From: Rodentibacter caecimuris
GTDB lineage: Bacteria > Pseudomonadota > Gammaproteobacteria > Enterobacterales > Pasteurellaceae
Length of the DNA: 64,000 nucleotides
Direction: 5' to 3'
NCBI RefSeq assembly: GCF_001019715.1
Contig: NZ_BBXJ01000001.1
Location: 496,001 to 560,000, forward strand
Notes under the pieces: generated by a model
What the model was told of the DNA's origin: nothing
The model's database searches: none
Seen by the model: the letters and a program-made list of their open reading frames with translations, nothing else
Program-made: the position numbers and the translations under genes
Shown: piece after piece, positions 10,359 through 20,389 of the stretch
Layout: each line of letters starts with the position of its first letter
How positions within the stretch are numbered: the stretch's first letter is position 1

Positions 10359-10894
10359 TCGTTATATTTCTTAAAAAAACGGGGGCGGGTATATTCCGTT
10401 CCTTTATCAACGTAAGAAATTTTTTCTAGCTCCAGTAAAAAGCGTTTTGCAGCTAAGCCACCACCAAAGCCGGTTAGAGTTTTATCCTTGCCTAAAATAC
10501 GATGGCACGGAATGATGATGCTAATCGGATTACTGCCAACCGCGCCGCCCACAGCACGCACCGCTTTTGGATTGTTAATCATTTTCGCCAATTCGCCATA
10601 ACTCGATATTTCACCATAACCGATTTGTCGTAAAGCCTGCCAAATTGCTTGCTGGAATGGCGTTCCCTCAGCTTTCAAGGGAATATCTGAAAATGTCTCC
10701 GCTTCTCCCTTAAAATAACGATCAAAAGCCAACCGCACTTTTTGAAAAAGGGGGAGATCATTTTTTTCAACCCATTTAGGATTCGGCTCGAACTGCTCTT
10801 TTTCAAAATCAATATGCGTGATGTGTTCACCGTCAGACAAGATCAAGAGTTTTCCCACCGGAGAAGGATAATAAGTGTAGTAAAGTGCGGTCAT
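10355..10894 (-). CDS. ogt: Ogt-type methylated-DNA-protein cysteine methyltransferase
   Basis: 179 residues. The active-site motif [11 protein letters not shown] is complete, with the acceptor cysteine, and [15 protein letters not shown] follows. The protein removes methyl groups from O6-methylguanine in a suicidal reaction. It is upstream of and overlapping mutH, as in H. influenzae. An uptake signal lies in its first codons. Confidence 0.94.
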   Translation of the reverse strand: MTALYYTYYPSPVGKLLILSDGEHITHIDFEKEQFEPNPKWVEKNDLPLFQKVRLAFDRYFKGEAETFSDIPLKAEGTPFQQAIWQALRQIGYGEISSYGELAKMINNPKAVRAVGGAVGSNPISIIIPCHRILGKDKTLTGFGGGLAAKRFLLELEKISYVDKGTEYTRPRFFKKYNE

Positions 10895-10914
10895 TTTGAG
10901 CCTCGTTTTAATAT

Positions 10915-10941
10915 AAAAAAAGCGTACCGAAGTACGCTTTA
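10915..10941 (-). terminator. Terminator of the fadL-type gene
   Basis: On the minus strand, stem AGCGTAC/GTACGCT with a TTCG loop, followed by seven or more T residues. It lies 23 bases beyond the stop of the porin gene. Confidence 0.85.
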
Positions 10942-10963
10942 TTATGCGAAATTTTTAACTAAA

Positions 10964-12271
10964 TTAGAAACGATAATTTACGTTTAAACCGTAAAGATTA
11001 GCCGTGGATTTGCTCGTATAATTCACCGCAAAAGGAACTTTTTCTTGCTCCTCTTTAAAGGTGATTTTCTTACCTTTTAAATGAGCATAGGCAAGATCAA
11101 TTGATAAATCCGGCGTCACTTTATAGGTTGCGCCTAAACTATACCAAGTCCGATCCGTATCCGGGATAGAAGCAGAATGATACGAATCTGCGGCTGTTTC
11201 ATCATAGGCAATCCCGCTACGTAAAGTCAGTTTATCTGTCGCCTCATAGGAAACCCCTAAGGCAATACGGGAATTGCCACGGAAATATTCATCTTTTTGT
11301 AAAGCGGTAGTGCCATCACTATTATAGGTTGCTTTCAGCTCTTTAAAACGTTTCCAATCTGTATATTTATAGCTATAGTGGAACGCAAATTTATCCGTTA
11401 CTTTATGATAACCGGAAATCTCCCAATACGCCGGTAAATCAAGATCCAATTCTGCCGTATCGGTACGATTTAACGTACGATTGAAAGCGGTATTATCTTT
11501 ATAATTCACAGTAATTGGAGAATGATAAGCGACCCCTAAACGGTTACGATCATTAAATTCATAAACTAATCCGGCATTCCAACCGAATCCCCATTCATTG
11601 TCTTGTAAACGTGTCACAACATCACTGCTATCCAACACTTTCACAGGGCGACCAGCTTGAGCACTTACCTGGGCATTAATTAAATCAGCTCCAACACCAG
11701 CTGTTCGCTCTAATTTTGCCTTGGTATAAAGTGCATTAATACCTAAACCGAAACTCAAGCCCTCTGAAATACGGTAAGCACCGCTAAGATTTAAATTAAT
11801 CGCCGTTAAATCTGTTTTTCCGCCAAATATACCCGCACTATAATCTGAATCAAATTCCGTTTTTAATCCAAAAGGAACGTTCATTCCTCCACCAACAGAA
11901 AATTTCTCGTTAATCGGATAAACAAAATAAGCGTTTGGAACAAAAGCCGAAGGTACAACCTTGTTTTGATTTGCATTTTTATTAGCCAACAATCTACTGA
12001 CTTGTGGTGAATCTGAAGTAAATTCTCCTTTTAGATTAACCTTTGCATCAACATAAACACCGCCAAAAGAAATTTCAGGACGTTTAAATAAAGTCATCAA
12101 CGCCGGGTTTGTTGCCACGACAGAAGCATTATCCGCTATCGCAGCTTCACCGGCATAGGCACGCCCCAAACCGGAGGTAGAAATTTCCGCTAACTGGAAT
12201 GCTGCGGCATTTACACCACCTGCTGTAATTAACGCTATACTTGCTAATAAGGAATGATTAAATTTTTTCAT
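10964..12271 (-). CDS. fadL: FadL-family outer membrane transporter (long-chain fatty acid / hydrophobic compound)
   Basis: 435 residues from the ATG at 12271, chosen because AAAGGG lies 6 bases upstream and the product then begins MKKFNHSLLASIALITAGGV with a standard signal peptide cut near NAAAF; a start 7 codons upstream is less likely. The mature N-terminus AAFQLAEISTSGLGRAYAGE and the following ADNASVVATNPALM are FadL hallmarks (hatch domain NPA motif). The protein ends in F, as barrel proteins do (VNYRF). The next gene is a YfcZ homologue on the other strand, the same pairing as fadL-yfcZ in E. coli. Confidence 0.9.
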   Translation of the reverse strand: MKKFNHSLLASIALITAGGVNAAAFQLAEISTSGLGRAYAGEAAIADNASVVATNPALMTLFKRPEISFGGVYVDAKVNLKGEFTSDSPQVSRLLANKNANQNKVVPSAFVPNAYFVYPINEKFSVGGGMNVPFGLKTEFDSDYSAGIFGGKTDLTAINLNLSGAYRISEGLSFGLGINALYTKAKLERTAGVGADLINAQVSAQAGRPVKVLDSSDVVTRLQDNEWGFGWNAGLVYEFNDRNRLGVAYHSPITVNYKDNTAFNRTLNRTDTAELDLDLPAYWEISGYHKVTDKFAFHYSYKYTDWKRFKELKATYNSDGTTALQKDEYFRGNSRIALGVSYEATDKLTLRSGIAYDETAADSYHSASIPDTDRTWYSLGATYKVTPDLSIDLAYAHLKGKKITFKEEQEKVPFAVNYTSKSTANLYGLNVNYRF

Positions 12272-12468
12272 TTGGAACCCTTTGTTATTCATACAAAAAA
12301 TAAAATACGCGGAATTCTAAAACTCCATTGATTAGAGTGCAAATTTATTTTGTTTATTTTTATAGAGTTCCGACCAGTAGAAATTTTGATTTTAAGTGCG
12401 GTCGGTTTTCAATCGATTTCTAAAAATGCTAAAATAACGCCACTAAATTTCAAAAATAAGGACGAAAT

Positions 12469-12756
12469 ATGACTGTAAAATGTAAAGCAGAAGAATCTTT
12501 AACTTGTAGCTGTGTAGATGTCGGCACAATTATTGACGGCTCGGATTGTACCGTAAATATGGTTCAAATCTACTCTACCCAAGCTGAAGCAGAGCAAGTC
12601 CTTGCCCGTTTAACGGAAAAAGCACGTAAAACAGAAAGTGAGCCTTGCGAGATTGTGAGTGAAATATCACCGGTTGAAGATGGTGTACAATTAAGCGCAA
12701 GTTTTACCTTTAGTTGCCAAGCGGAAGCGATGATCTTTGAATTGGCTAATCGTTAA
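12469..12756 (+). CDS. YfcZ/YiiS-family protein (DUF406)
   Basis: 95 residues, cysteine-containing N-terminus (CKAEESLTCSCVDVGTIID), followed by the ferredoxin-like DUF406 region. The role is unknown. It is divergent from the fadL-type gene, as yfcZ is in E. coli. The ribosome binding site AAGGACG precedes the ATG. Confidence 0.82.
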   Translation: MTVKCKAEESLTCSCVDVGTIIDGSDCTVNMVQIYSTQAEAEQVLARLTEKARKTESEPCEIVSEISPVEDGVQLSASFTFSCQAEAMIFELANR

Positions 12757-12770
12757 AACCCCATTAAATT

Positions 12771-12802
12771 TGACCGCACTTTCAAAAAGTGCGGTCTTTT
12801 TT
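12771..12802 (+). terminator. Inverted uptake-signal terminator
   Basis: GACCGCACTTT and AAAGTGCGGTC around CAA, followed by a T run; it ends the DUF406 gene transcript and stands just before the PurR box of purM. Confidence 0.85.
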
Positions 12803-12816
12803 ATCTCAAAATTTTG

Positions 12817-12832
12817 TCGCAAACGATTGCCT
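12817..12832. promoter_or_regulatory. PurR operator upstream of purM
   Basis: TCGCAAACGATTGCCT matches the PurR consensus ACGCAAACGTTTNCGT; the core GCAAACGATTGC (12819-12830) is nearly palindromic. A possible -10 element TACAAT lies at 12840-12845, so bound repressor would cover the promoter. It predicts purine repression of purM. Confidence 0.75.
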
Positions 12833-12885
12833 AAGCTGTTACAATCCGCACTGATTTTTTCATTTAATTAATACGGGAAAACATT

Positions 12886-13923
12886 GTGAGCAAACCATCA
12901 TTAAGTTACAAAGATGCCGGTGTGGATATTAATGCCGGGAACGAACTTGTCGAACGAATCAAACCACACGTAAAACGTACAACCCGCCCTGAAGTGATTG
13001 GCGGTTTAGGCGGATTCGGTGCATTGTGTGCCATCCCAAGTAAATACAAAGAACCTATTTTGGTTTCAGGTACGGACGGTGTCGGGACAAAATTACGCTT
13101 AGCGATTGATTTAAAAAAACACGACACTATCGGCGTGGATTTGGTGGCAATGTGCGTCAATGATTTGGTGGTACAAGGGGCTGAGCCTCTCTTTTTCTTA
13201 GATTATTATGCAACCGGAAAACTAGAAGTCGATGTAGCGGCGGATGTGGTGAAAGGTATTGCAGAAGGCTGTGTTCAATCAGGCTGTGCCTTGGTCGGCG
13301 GTGAAACAGCCGAAATGCCCGGAATGTACCATGAAGGCGATTACGATTTAGCCGGTTTCTGTGTTGGGGTAGTTGAAAAATCCGAAATTATTGATGGTCG
13401 TCAAGTACGTAGCGGTGATGCATTAATTGCTTTAGGTTCAAGCGGCCCACATTCAAACGGTTATTCTTTAATCCGTAAAGTGATTGATGTTTCCGGTGTG
13501 AATCCGGCAACCGAACAATTAGCCGGTAAACCATTAAGCGAACAAGTGCTTGCGCCGACTAAAATTTATGTAAAATCTATTTTATCTCTGATCAAACAAA
13601 CGGATGTTCACGCTATCGCCCATCTTACCGGCGGCGGTTTTTGGGAGAACATTCCACGCGTCTTACCAAAAAATACTAAAGCTGTCATTGATGAAAAAAG
13701 TTGGGAATGGCAGCCGATTTTCAAATGGTTGCAAGAACAAGGTAATATTTCCACTTATGAAATGTACCGCACCTTTAACTGTGGTGTCGGTATGGTAATT
13801 GCCCTTCCACAAAATCAAGTGGAAACCGCTTTAGCGATTTTAAAACAAGCCGGTGAAAATGCTTGGCTTATTGGGCATATTGAACAGGCTGCGGACGACG
13901 AAGCGCAAGTTGTGATTCAATAA
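12886..13923 (+). CDS. purM: PurM, phosphoribosylformylglycinamidine cyclo-ligase
   Basis: 345 residues, family length. It closes the imidazole ring to give AIR in purine synthesis. GTG start at 12886, giving [19 protein letters not shown], the standard N-terminus. The conserved [13 protein letters not shown] and [11 protein letters not shown] motifs are present. A PurR box lies about 55 bases upstream. purN follows after a short hairpin. Confidence 0.97.
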   Translation: MSKPSLSYKDAGVDINAGNELVERIKPHVKRTTRPEVIGGLGGFGALCAIPSKYKEPILVSGTDGVGTKLRLAIDLKKHDTIGVDLVAMCVNDLVVQGAEPLFFLDYYATGKLEVDVAADVVKGIAEGCVQSGCALVGGETAEMPGMYHEGDYDLAGFCVGVVEKSEIIDGRQVRSGDALIALGSSGPHSNGYSLIRKVIDVSGVNPATEQLAGKPLSEQVLAPTKIYVKSILSLIKQTDVHAIAHLTGGGFWENIPRVLPKNTKAVIDEKSWEWQPIFKWLQEQGNISTYEMYRTFNCGVGMVIALPQNQVETALAILKQAGENAWLIGHIEQAADDEAQVVIQ

Positions 13924-13937
13924 TCTTCTTTCCATTT

Positions 13938-13962
13938 AAGGCGAATAAAAATTCGCCTTTTC
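13938..13962 (+). terminator. Hairpin with T run between purM and purN
   Basis: AAGGCGAAT/ATTCGCCTT around AAAA, followed by TTCTTTT. It looks like a rho-independent terminator or attenuator inside the purMN unit and would lower purN expression relative to purM. Confidence 0.7.
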
Positions 13963-13981
13963 TTTTATATTTAGGACACTT

Positions 13982-14620
13982 ATGAAAAAAATTGCCGTTC
14001 TGATTTCAGGACAAGGAAGTAATCTGCAAGCTATCATTGATGCTTGTGAAAAAGGTTTTATCCCGGCCAAAATTGCATGCGTTGTTAGTAATAAAATTGA
14101 GGCTTTCGGGCTTGTACGGGCTAAAAGTGCGGTCATTCCTACAAGTGTTTTTTTGCGCCAAGATTTTATAAATAATCAGGAAATGGATCGCAAAATTGGC
14201 GATTATTTGGAAAGTTTTGACGTTGACCTGATTGTGCTTGCCGGCTATATGAAGATTCTTACGCCTGAGTTTACCCAACGCTTCCAAGGAAAAATTTTAA
14301 ATATTCACCCTTCCCTACTGCCGAAATATGCGGGACTTAATACCTACCAACGTGCCTTAGAGGCGGGCGATACGGAACACGGTACAACCATTCATTTTGT
14401 TAATGAAGAAATGGACGGCGGTGCCATTATTTTGCAGGCAAAAGTTCCCATTTTCCCAAACGATACTGTGGAAGATATTGAATTACGTACAAGAGAGCAA
14501 GAATATCGTATTTACCCGATGGTGATTAAATGGTTTATTGAAGATCGCTTAAGTCTAAAAGAAGGCATTGCCTATTTAGACGGAAAACCACTACCAAAGC
14601 AAGGTTATGCCTGTGAGTAA
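13982..14620 (+). CDS. purN: PurN, phosphoribosylglycinamide formyltransferase
   Basis: 212 residues. It formylates GAR using 10-formyl-tetrahydrofolate. The N-terminus ISGQGSNLQAIIDAC binds the phosphoribosyl group. ILNIHPSLLPKYAGLNTY contains the catalytic Asn-His region, and HGTTIHFVNEEMDGGAIIL follows. It is downstream of purM with a terminator-like hairpin between. An uptake signal (AAAAGTGCGGTC) lies within the gene. Confidence 0.96.
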   Translation: MKKIAVLISGQGSNLQAIIDACEKGFIPAKIACVVSNKIEAFGLVRAKSAVIPTSVFLRQDFINNQEMDRKIGDYLESFDVDLIVLAGYMKILTPEFTQRFQGKILNIHPSLLPKYAGLNTYQRALEAGDTEHGTTIHFVNEEMDGGAIILQAKVPIFPNDTVEDIELRTREQEYRIYPMVIKWFIEDRLSLKEGIAYLDGKPLPKQGYACE

Positions 14621-14624
14621 AAAG

Positions 14625-14655
14625 AAAAGCGATGAATGATTTCATCGCTTTTTTG
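14625..14655 (+). terminator. Terminator of purN
   Basis: AAAAGCGATGAA/TTCATCGCTTTT around TGAT, followed by T residues. It may also serve ompW, which converges from the other side. Confidence 0.85.
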
Positions 14656-14677
14656 ATAACTAGAGGACAATTTACAA

Positions 14678-15361
14678 TTAGAAACGATACGCTAAACCTG
14701 CGAAGAACACAAATGGATCAAGTTTAAGTTTTACTTCGTGTTCATAGCCAGCTGTTACAGCCGGAACTTTAAATTTAGCGGTAGTTTTAATGCGGGTGTA
14801 CCACATTGCCGTATTCAAATATAAACTATCGGTTAATTTAATATCAATACCCGCATTGACAACCGGAGCAAAAGAATGTTTCTTCACGTTAACATCGGTA
14901 ATTAACGTATTTGTTGATTTTGCATTAAAGAAACGAGTGTAGTTTAAACCTACACCAAGGTATGGACGAGAACCAGCATCTTTATCTAAGAAATAATATT
15001 GTAAATATAGACTCGGAGGTAATTGTTTCACTTTCACTACATTACCTAAATTATCGCCAACAGCACCATTCGTTAAAGCACTTAATCCTGGCACGTTTGC
15101 TTTCACTTTGTGTGAAAATGGCGTTGCAGCTAACAATTCTAAACCGATATTATCAGTAAACATATAGGTACCGGTTAAGCCTAACTGTGCATTATCACCT
15201 ACCTCTAAATTAACCGGCACTGCAGTTTTAGTAGTAGATTCAGAATTTGCTGACACAAACACGCCACCGGCACGTAAAATCACATCCCCGGCTTGGTGAG
15301 CATTTGCTACACCGGCAAATAATGCGGCGGTTAAACCTAATGCTAGTGCTGTTTTTTTCAT
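14678..15361 (-). CDS. ompW: OmpW-family outer membrane protein
   Basis: 227 residues. The signal peptide ends at VANA-HQAGD. The mature protein carries OmpW features: ILRAGGVFV, GLTGTYMFTDNIGLELLAATPF, PSLYLQYYF, PYLGVGLNYT, and a C-terminal GLAYRF. It forms an eight-stranded barrel that passes small hydrophobic molecules. Its 279-bp upstream region is AT-rich and holds a 6-bp inverted repeat ATACTC/GAGTAT (15430-15447) of unknown meaning. Confidence 0.9.
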   Translation of the reverse strand: MKKTALALGLTAALFAGVANAHQAGDVILRAGGVFVSANSESTTKTAVPVNLEVGDNAQLGLTGTYMFTDNIGLELLAATPFSHKVKANVPGLSALTNGAVGDNLGNVVKVKQLPPSLYLQYYFLDKDAGSRPYLGVGLNYTRFFNAKSTNTLITDVNVKKHSFAPVVNAGIDIKLTDSLYLNTAMWYTRIKTTAKFKVPAVTAGYEHEVKLKLDPFVFFAGLAYRF

Positions 15362-15640
15362 ATTGAACTCCTTAAGTATAATGTTTAATTCATAACCATA
15401 AAAAGACTATGGCTATTTGCGGTTTGTAATATACTCCATATTGAGTATCAATTCTGTGATCTAATTCAAGGTTTTAAACATTTAATAAAATTATTTAGGT
15501 GAAATCAGTACAATTTTCAGCCTAAAAACTTAAAATCACAAAATTTATTCCCTATCAAGGGGTAGAATTTTTATATAGATAAATGGCAGAACCCTATAAA
15601 CAAGGTATAATTGCCTCACTTTTGACAAAGAGAAAATTGA

Positions 15641-16387
15641 ATGAAAATTAACTTTACGCAGGTTTTACAAGATAGCTGGAATTTTTTCCGTAATCAGCAA
15701 AAAATAATGCTTCAACTTGTATTAATCCTATTTATGATACAAGTTTTAAGCATATTATTAAGCCCATCGATTAATTCTCAAGAAGCCTTGGTCGATACCA
15801 ATACTTTTGATATGGCAAATATAGATGTCATTGGCTTTTTAACATCCTTTTCTATCGCACAATTAGCAACCACTTTTTTGAGTGCGTGGGGATTGCTGAC
15901 AATTCATAAAATCAGCCAACAAAATTACCGCACTTTAGGGCAAACATTCAGTACAACTCTTTCACGTTTTATCGGTGTTGTGATCTTAGAACTTATTGTT
16001 GTTATTCCTATATTTCTTGGCTTATTTGAAATCGGTGCGGCAGTACTCACTAAAACCTCTCCCTCAATAATTTCGCTTGTAGCGGTTATTTTCGGTATTT
16101 GGTTCTTTATACGTGTAAATTTATCGACTACCCACTACTTAACGACACAAGACGGTATCGGACAAAGTCTGCAAAAAATTTGGCTACAAGGGCGAACGCA
16201 AAAAAGCGCATTGTTTATTTACTCCCTACTAGTGTATTTTGTTGTACCGACATTAGTTTTTCAGCTCACCACCCTATCTAACAATATGATTTTTATACTG
16301 ATCGTAAGCGGCTTTGCCTCATTATTAAATATCCTAATGCTGGTGGTAACCTATCGTTTTTACAGCTTATTTATGAAGGAGTCATAA
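15641..16387 (+). CDS. yciC: YciC-family inner membrane protein (UPF0259)
   Basis: 248 residues with about six hydrophobic segments and the family start MKINFTQVLQDSWNFFRNQ. Function unknown. First gene of yciC-yciB-yciA-yciI. The next gene starts immediately after its stop. Confidence 0.85.
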   Translation: MKINFTQVLQDSWNFFRNQQKIMLQLVLILFMIQVLSILLSPSINSQEALVDTNTFDMANIDVIGFLTSFSIAQLATTFLSAWGLLTIHKISQQNYRTLGQTFSTTLSRFIGVVILELIVVIPIFLGLFEIGAAVLTKTSPSIISLVAVIFGIWFFIRVNLSTTHYLTTQDGIGQSLQKIWLQGRTQKSALFIYSLLVYFVVPTLVFQLTTLSNNMIFILIVSGFASLLNILMLVVTYRFYSLFMKES

Positions 16388-16948
16388 GTGAAACAACTAC
16401 TTGAATTTATTCCGCTAATCTTATTTTTTATCACTTATAAACTGAGCGGCGTACGCGATGCGGCAATCGTCTTAGTGGTGGCGACCATCTTACAAATGGT
16501 GATCTTAAAATGGAAATACGGCGCCATTGAAAAACAACAAAAAATCATGGCAAGTGCGGTTGTTTTTTTCGGACTTTTAACCGCTTATTTCAATGAGTTA
16601 CGTTATTTGCAATGGAAAGTCACTATTGTAAATGCGCTTTTTGCCATCATATTGCTTGTGGCACAATTTCAATTCAAAATACCTTTAGTGAAAAAATTAC
16701 TCGGTAAAGAAATTAAGTTACCGGAGCAGGCTTGGAATAAACTCAATCTCGGCTGGGCAATTTTCTTTATCATTTGTATGTTGGTGAATATTTATATTAG
16801 CCGCAATATGTCGGAAGAAGCCTGGGTTGATTTTAAATCTTTCGGCTTAATTGGAATGACGATCATTGCCACGCTGATTTCCGCGGCTTACATTTATAAA
16901 TATTTACCAAAAGACGAACAAAATAACCATAAAGATGGAGAGAATTAA
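16388..16948 (+). CDS. yciB: YciB, inner membrane-spanning septation protein A
   Basis: 186 residues, five predicted membrane helices, GTG start directly after the yciC stop, with GGAG upstream. [21 protein letters not shown] is typical of the family. YciB contributes to cell envelope and septation integrity. Its stop overlaps the start of yciA (TAATG). Confidence 0.92.
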   Translation: MKQLLEFIPLILFFITYKLSGVRDAAIVLVVATILQMVILKWKYGAIEKQQKIMASAVVFFGLLTAYFNELRYLQWKVTIVNALFAIILLVAQFQFKIPLVKKLLGKEIKLPEQAWNKLNLGWAIFFIICMLVNIYISRNMSEEAWVDFKSFGLIGMTIIATLISAAYIYKYLPKDEQNNHKDGEN

Positions 16949-17430
16949 TGTCCTCAAATTTTATTGATAAAGATGGTCGCCAATCGAAAGGCGTATTACT
17001 ACTCCGCACCCTTGCTATGCCTTCCGACACCAATGCAAACGGAGATATCTTCGGTGGCTGGATTATGTCGCAAATGGATATGGGCGGTGCAATTTTAGCT
17101 AAAGAAATTGCTCACGGACGGGTTGTTACCGTTGCCGTAGAAAGAATGAATTTCATCAAACCTATTGCAGTGGGTGATGTGGTATGCTGCTACGGTCAAT
17201 GCCTAAAAATCGGGCGCTCTTCTATTCAAATTAAAGTTGAAGTCTGGGTGAAAAAAGTTGCCAGTGAACCTATCGGTGAACGCTACTGCGTAACCGATGC
17301 TGTATTTACCTTTGTCGCAGTAGATAGCAACGGTAAATCACGTAGTATTCCACGCGAAGGCAACCATGAACTGGAAAAAGCCCTCGCCTCCATTCAAGAA
17401 TATGAAAACCAACAAACTAAAAATATTTAA
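16948..17430 (+). CDS. yciA: YciA acyl-CoA thioesterase (hotdog fold)
   Basis: 160 residues. It hydrolyses a broad range of acyl-CoA esters. The motif [21 protein letters not shown] carries the conserved Asn/Asp of acyl-CoA hydrolases. The H. influenzae homologue is biochemically characterised. It overlaps yciB and is followed 11 bases later by yciI. Confidence 0.94.
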   Translation: MSSNFIDKDGRQSKGVLLLRTLAMPSDTNANGDIFGGWIMSQMDMGGAILAKEIAHGRVVTVAVERMNFIKPIAVGDVVCCYGQCLKIGRSSIQIKVEVWVKKVASEPIGERYCVTDAVFTFVAVDSNGKSRSIPREGNHELEKALASIQEYENQQTKNI

Positions 17431-17441
17431 AGGAGAAAACC

Positions 17442-17738
17442 ATGTATTACGTTATTTTTGCTCAAGATATTCCCGGCACGCTTGAAAAACGCCTTGCCGT
17501 TCGAGAACAACACTTAGCCCGTTTAAAACAGTTACAAGCCGAAGATCGTTTGCTTACTGCCGGCCCAAATCCGGCTATTGATGACGAAAATCCCGGCGAT
17601 GCGGGATTCAGCGGTTCTACCGTCATAGCAAAATTTGACAGCCTGCTCGCTGCAAAAGACTGGGCTGCACAAGATCCTTATGTAGCAGCAGGGGTTTATG
17701 GTGAAGTGACGGTGAAACCGTTCAAAAAAGTGTTCTAA
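17442..17738 (+). CDS. yciI: YciI-family protein
   Basis: 98 residues, dimeric ferredoxin-like fold family. The conserved His-Asp pair is seen in [11 protein letters not shown] and [13 protein letters not shown]. Activity in the cell is unknown. Last gene of the yci operon; a terminator follows. Confidence 0.92.
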   Translation: MYYVIFAQDIPGTLEKRLAVREQHLARLKQLQAEDRLLTAGPNPAIDDENPGDAGFSGSTVIAKFDSLLAAKDWAAQDPYVAAGVYGEVTVKPFKKVF

Positions 17739-17753
17739 GGGAACTAATATATG

Positions 17754-17783
17754 AAAAAGCGAATCTAAGAATTCGCTTTTTTT
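17754..17783 (+). terminator. Terminator of the yci operon
   Basis: AAAAAGCGAAT/ATTCGCTTTTT around CTAAGA, ending in seven T residues, 16 bases after the yciI stop. Confidence 0.88.
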
Positions 17784-17870
17784 GTTAATTAAACCGTATA
17801 AATTTGAACATCAATACCGTAAAGCTAACGCCACCTAACAAGGCATAAATTCTCATTTTACAGGAATGGT

Positions 17871-20051
17871 ATGAAAAAACTCCCCCTTATTTCGCTTGCA
17901 ATTTTAACCGCACTTTCTCAATCCATCAGAGCGAATACAAATACCGATAAATTCGCAAACACACCAACCGTTAATCTCGCGGAAGAACAGTTGAAATGGC
18001 AGCAAAGCCAACACCATGCCGAGTTAAAACAGCGAAAGCAGCGGGCAACGTTCTTACAACTTGAGAATCTATTGAAAAGTGCGGTAAAAAATAACCGTGT
18101 TTTTGAAAACCGAGCTGTTTTTCTATCATTACTCCATTTTTTGGAAGGCTATCCGTTGCAAGCCGATGCTTGGTTTGCCTATTTTGACAGCCAAATAAAA
18201 TTGGTTACTCGTGATACACCTTCAACTGAACTGATGGCATTAAAAAAAGATATTGAGGATTATATCTCTAAACATCCCCAACATTTTCTCCGTTCCCGTT
18301 TAGAACAAAGTATTCTTACCTTGCTAAATAACAGTGGCTCCGAGTACCTAGCGGATTATGCCAAAAAGATCAAACCAAATGGTTTAGCAATGCAAATTGC
18401 CACATTAAACATGGAATATCAGCTCGCTCAAAAACCATCAGCGTCCAATAAAAATCAACCCACTCAAGAAACGGATATTTTGAACCGCTTTGAAATATTC
18501 TGGCTCAATAATGGCGAACTTACGAACGATTCCGAGCTATGGAAAAAATGGTATTCCAAAGGTGGCAGAACAACAGACAAAATTTATCAAAAAGCGCAAA
18601 ACTTATTCACAAAAAATGATGTGAAAGGCTTAGTATTACTGGCGGGAGAATTAGAGAACTCTAATAATATAAAAGAAGATCCAACAATCCTGATCAAACT
18701 AAAAGTTTATGCTGATTTACTAAAAAATCCGGCAAATTTAAAAACACTTGCGGATACATTACCTGATGACAAGAATGGCAAAATCCGAGACCAATTTGCC
18801 GTCATACAAGGGTTTTCACGTTATTTACGTACGCTCCCCGAAAATATGGATAATCCTGATTTTGCCCCTTATTTACAATGGGCGAAAAATTGGCAACTAA
18901 GCGACACGCAAATTCGTGATTGGAAAATCGCGTTTATCAGCCGTTTTTTTGATAATGAAACCCCTCATTTTCAGCAATGGCGTGATGCTGAGATCTTAGC
19001 ATTAAATGCCGATAATCTGATTGAACGCCGACTCCGTATGGCAATTTGGCAGAAAACCGATCTTATGCCTTGGCTAAATGCGCTTTCGAAAGAAGGCAAG
19101 GAAAAACAAGAATGGCGTTATTGGCTCGCAAAAAGTGATCCACAAAAAACACAAGAAATTTTAACCGCACTTGCCAAAGAACGTGGTTTTTATCCAATGT
19201 TAGCCAAAGCCATGCTTAACCCTCAAAATCGTGGTGCGGACTATCGCATTGAATTGCCTCAAACCACATTAAATGAGAAAGCAACACTTGCTCTTATAAA
19301 GCATCACCGTGCCGCACTAGAGGAAATTGCCGAACTGCGACAATTAGATCGTCTAGGTGCAGCTAAACAGCGTTGGCGTTTTTTACTTGAGCATATTTCC
19401 GCCGAGTCAAAACAAGCGAAACAAATTGCTTTGAGTGAATATTCTAATCGGCAAGGTTGGTTTGATTTAGGTGTGGACGGATCAATTATTGCGAAAGCTT
19501 GGAATCATATTTCCTTACGCCTGCCAAACGCTTACCAAAGCTATTTTGATATTGCTTTAATGCCCCAATCAGTCAAAGTTAATAACTCTATAAGTAAAAC
19601 CTTTGCAATGGCAATAGCTCGTCAGGAAAGTGCTTGGAATCCAATGGCGCAATCTTCCGCCAATGCACGCGGATTAATGCAACTTTTACCAAGTACCGCC
19701 AAAGCAACCGCCGATAACAATCAATTACCTTATCAAACGGAAAAGGATTTATTCAAACCGTTCAATAATATTTTGCTCGGTACGGCACATTTAAATGAAC
19801 TGAATATGAAATACCCGAATAATCGTATTCTCATTGCCGCCGCATACAATGCCGGAGCAAATAGGGTGGAAAAATGGCTGTCAAGGGCAGGAGGAAAATT
19901 AGCGATGGATGAATTTATCGCCTCAATTCCATTTTTTGAAACCCGTGGTTATGTGCAAAATGTGTTAGCCTATGATTTTTACTACCAACTGCTACAACAT
20001 AAAGAAAATCCACAAACCTTTAGCCAGGAAGAGTTTGATCGGCTATACTAA
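17871..20051 (+). CDS. slt: Slt, soluble lytic murein transglycosylase
   Basis: 726 residues. A signal peptide (KKLPLISLAILTALSQS) is followed by the long alpha-superhelical U/L domain and a C-terminal lysozyme-like domain. The catalytic Glu is in MAIARQESAWNP (about residue 583), then ARGLMQLLPSTA, and AAYNAGANRVEKWL near the end. It cleaves peptidoglycan strands with formation of 1,6-anhydromuramyl ends in the periplasm. It is followed by trpR as in H. influenzae and E. coli. Confidence 0.95.
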   Translation: MKKLPLISLAILTALSQSIRANTNTDKFANTPTVNLAEEQLKWQQSQHHAELKQRKQRATFLQLENLLKSAVKNNRVFENRAVFLSLLHFLEGYPLQADAWFAYFDSQIKLVTRDTPSTELMALKKDIEDYISKHPQHFLRSRLEQSILTLLNNSGSEYLADYAKKIKPNGLAMQIATLNMEYQLAQKPSASNKNQPTQETDILNRFEIFWLNNGELTNDSELWKKWYSKGGRTTDKIYQKAQNLFTKNDVKGLVLLAGELENSNNIKEDPTILIKLKVYADLLKNPANLKTLADTLPDDKNGKIRDQFAVIQGFSRYLRTLPENMDNPDFAPYLQWAKNWQLSDTQIRDWKIAFISRFFDNETPHFQQWRDAEILALNADNLIERRLRMAIWQKTDLMPWLNALSKEGKEKQEWRYWLAKSDPQKTQEILTALAKERGFYPMLAKAMLNPQNRGADYRIELPQTTLNEKATLALIKHHRAALEEIAELRQLDRLGAAKQRWRFLLEHISAESKQAKQIALSEYSNRQGWFDLGVDGSIIAKAWNHISLRLPNAYQSYFDIALMPQSVKVNNSISKTFAMAIARQESAWNPMAQSSANARGLMQLLPSTAKATADNNQLPYQTEKDLFKPFNNILLGTAHLNELNMKYPNNRILIAAAYNAGANRVEKWLSRAGGKLAMDEFIASIPFFETRGYVQNVLAYDFYYQLLQHKENPQTFSQEEFDRLY

Positions 20052-20083
20052 GCGCACTAGTTTAATAGTATAGGATGAGATTC

Positions 20084-20389
20084 ATGTATATCAGTCGCAA
20101 TTTAGATCAATGGAACGCTTTTCTTGCCATGCTACAAACCGCTTTTGAACAAGGTAAAGCACAAGATTTTTTAACCTTACTTCTCACCGCTGACGAACGT
20201 GATGCGGTGGGCTTACGCCTACAAATTGTTTCACAGCTCTTAGATAAAAGTTTATCTCAACGTGAAATTCAGCAAAATCTGAATACCAGTGCCGCCACCA
20301 TTACACGCGGTTCAAATATGATCAAAACGATGGATCCGGATTTTATGGAATGGATGAAACAACATCTTGATAGCGTTGAAAAAAACTAA
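20084..20389 (+). CDS. trpR: TrpR, tryptophan repressor
   Basis: 101 residues from the ATG at 20084. The ATG at 20075 is rejected because it is part of the ribosome binding site AGGATGAGA. The helix-turn-helix lies in [20 protein letters not shown], and [17 protein letters not shown] forms the corepressor side. It represses trp genes when bound to L-tryptophan. The end overlaps the start of mtgA by about 20 bases. Confidence 0.94.
   Translation: MYISRNLDQWNAFLAMLQTAFEQGKAQDFLTLLLTADERDAVGLRLQIVSQLLDKSLSQREIQQNLNTSAATITRGSNMIKTMDPDFMEWMKQHLDSVEKN

Noticed and set aside
15430-15447. FNR or CRP site upstream of ompW (TTGAGTATCAA, TGTGATCTAATTCAAG)
   Set aside because: Spacing of the first is too short for FNR and the second half of the second does not match CRP. 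The 6-bp inverted repeat is too weak to call.
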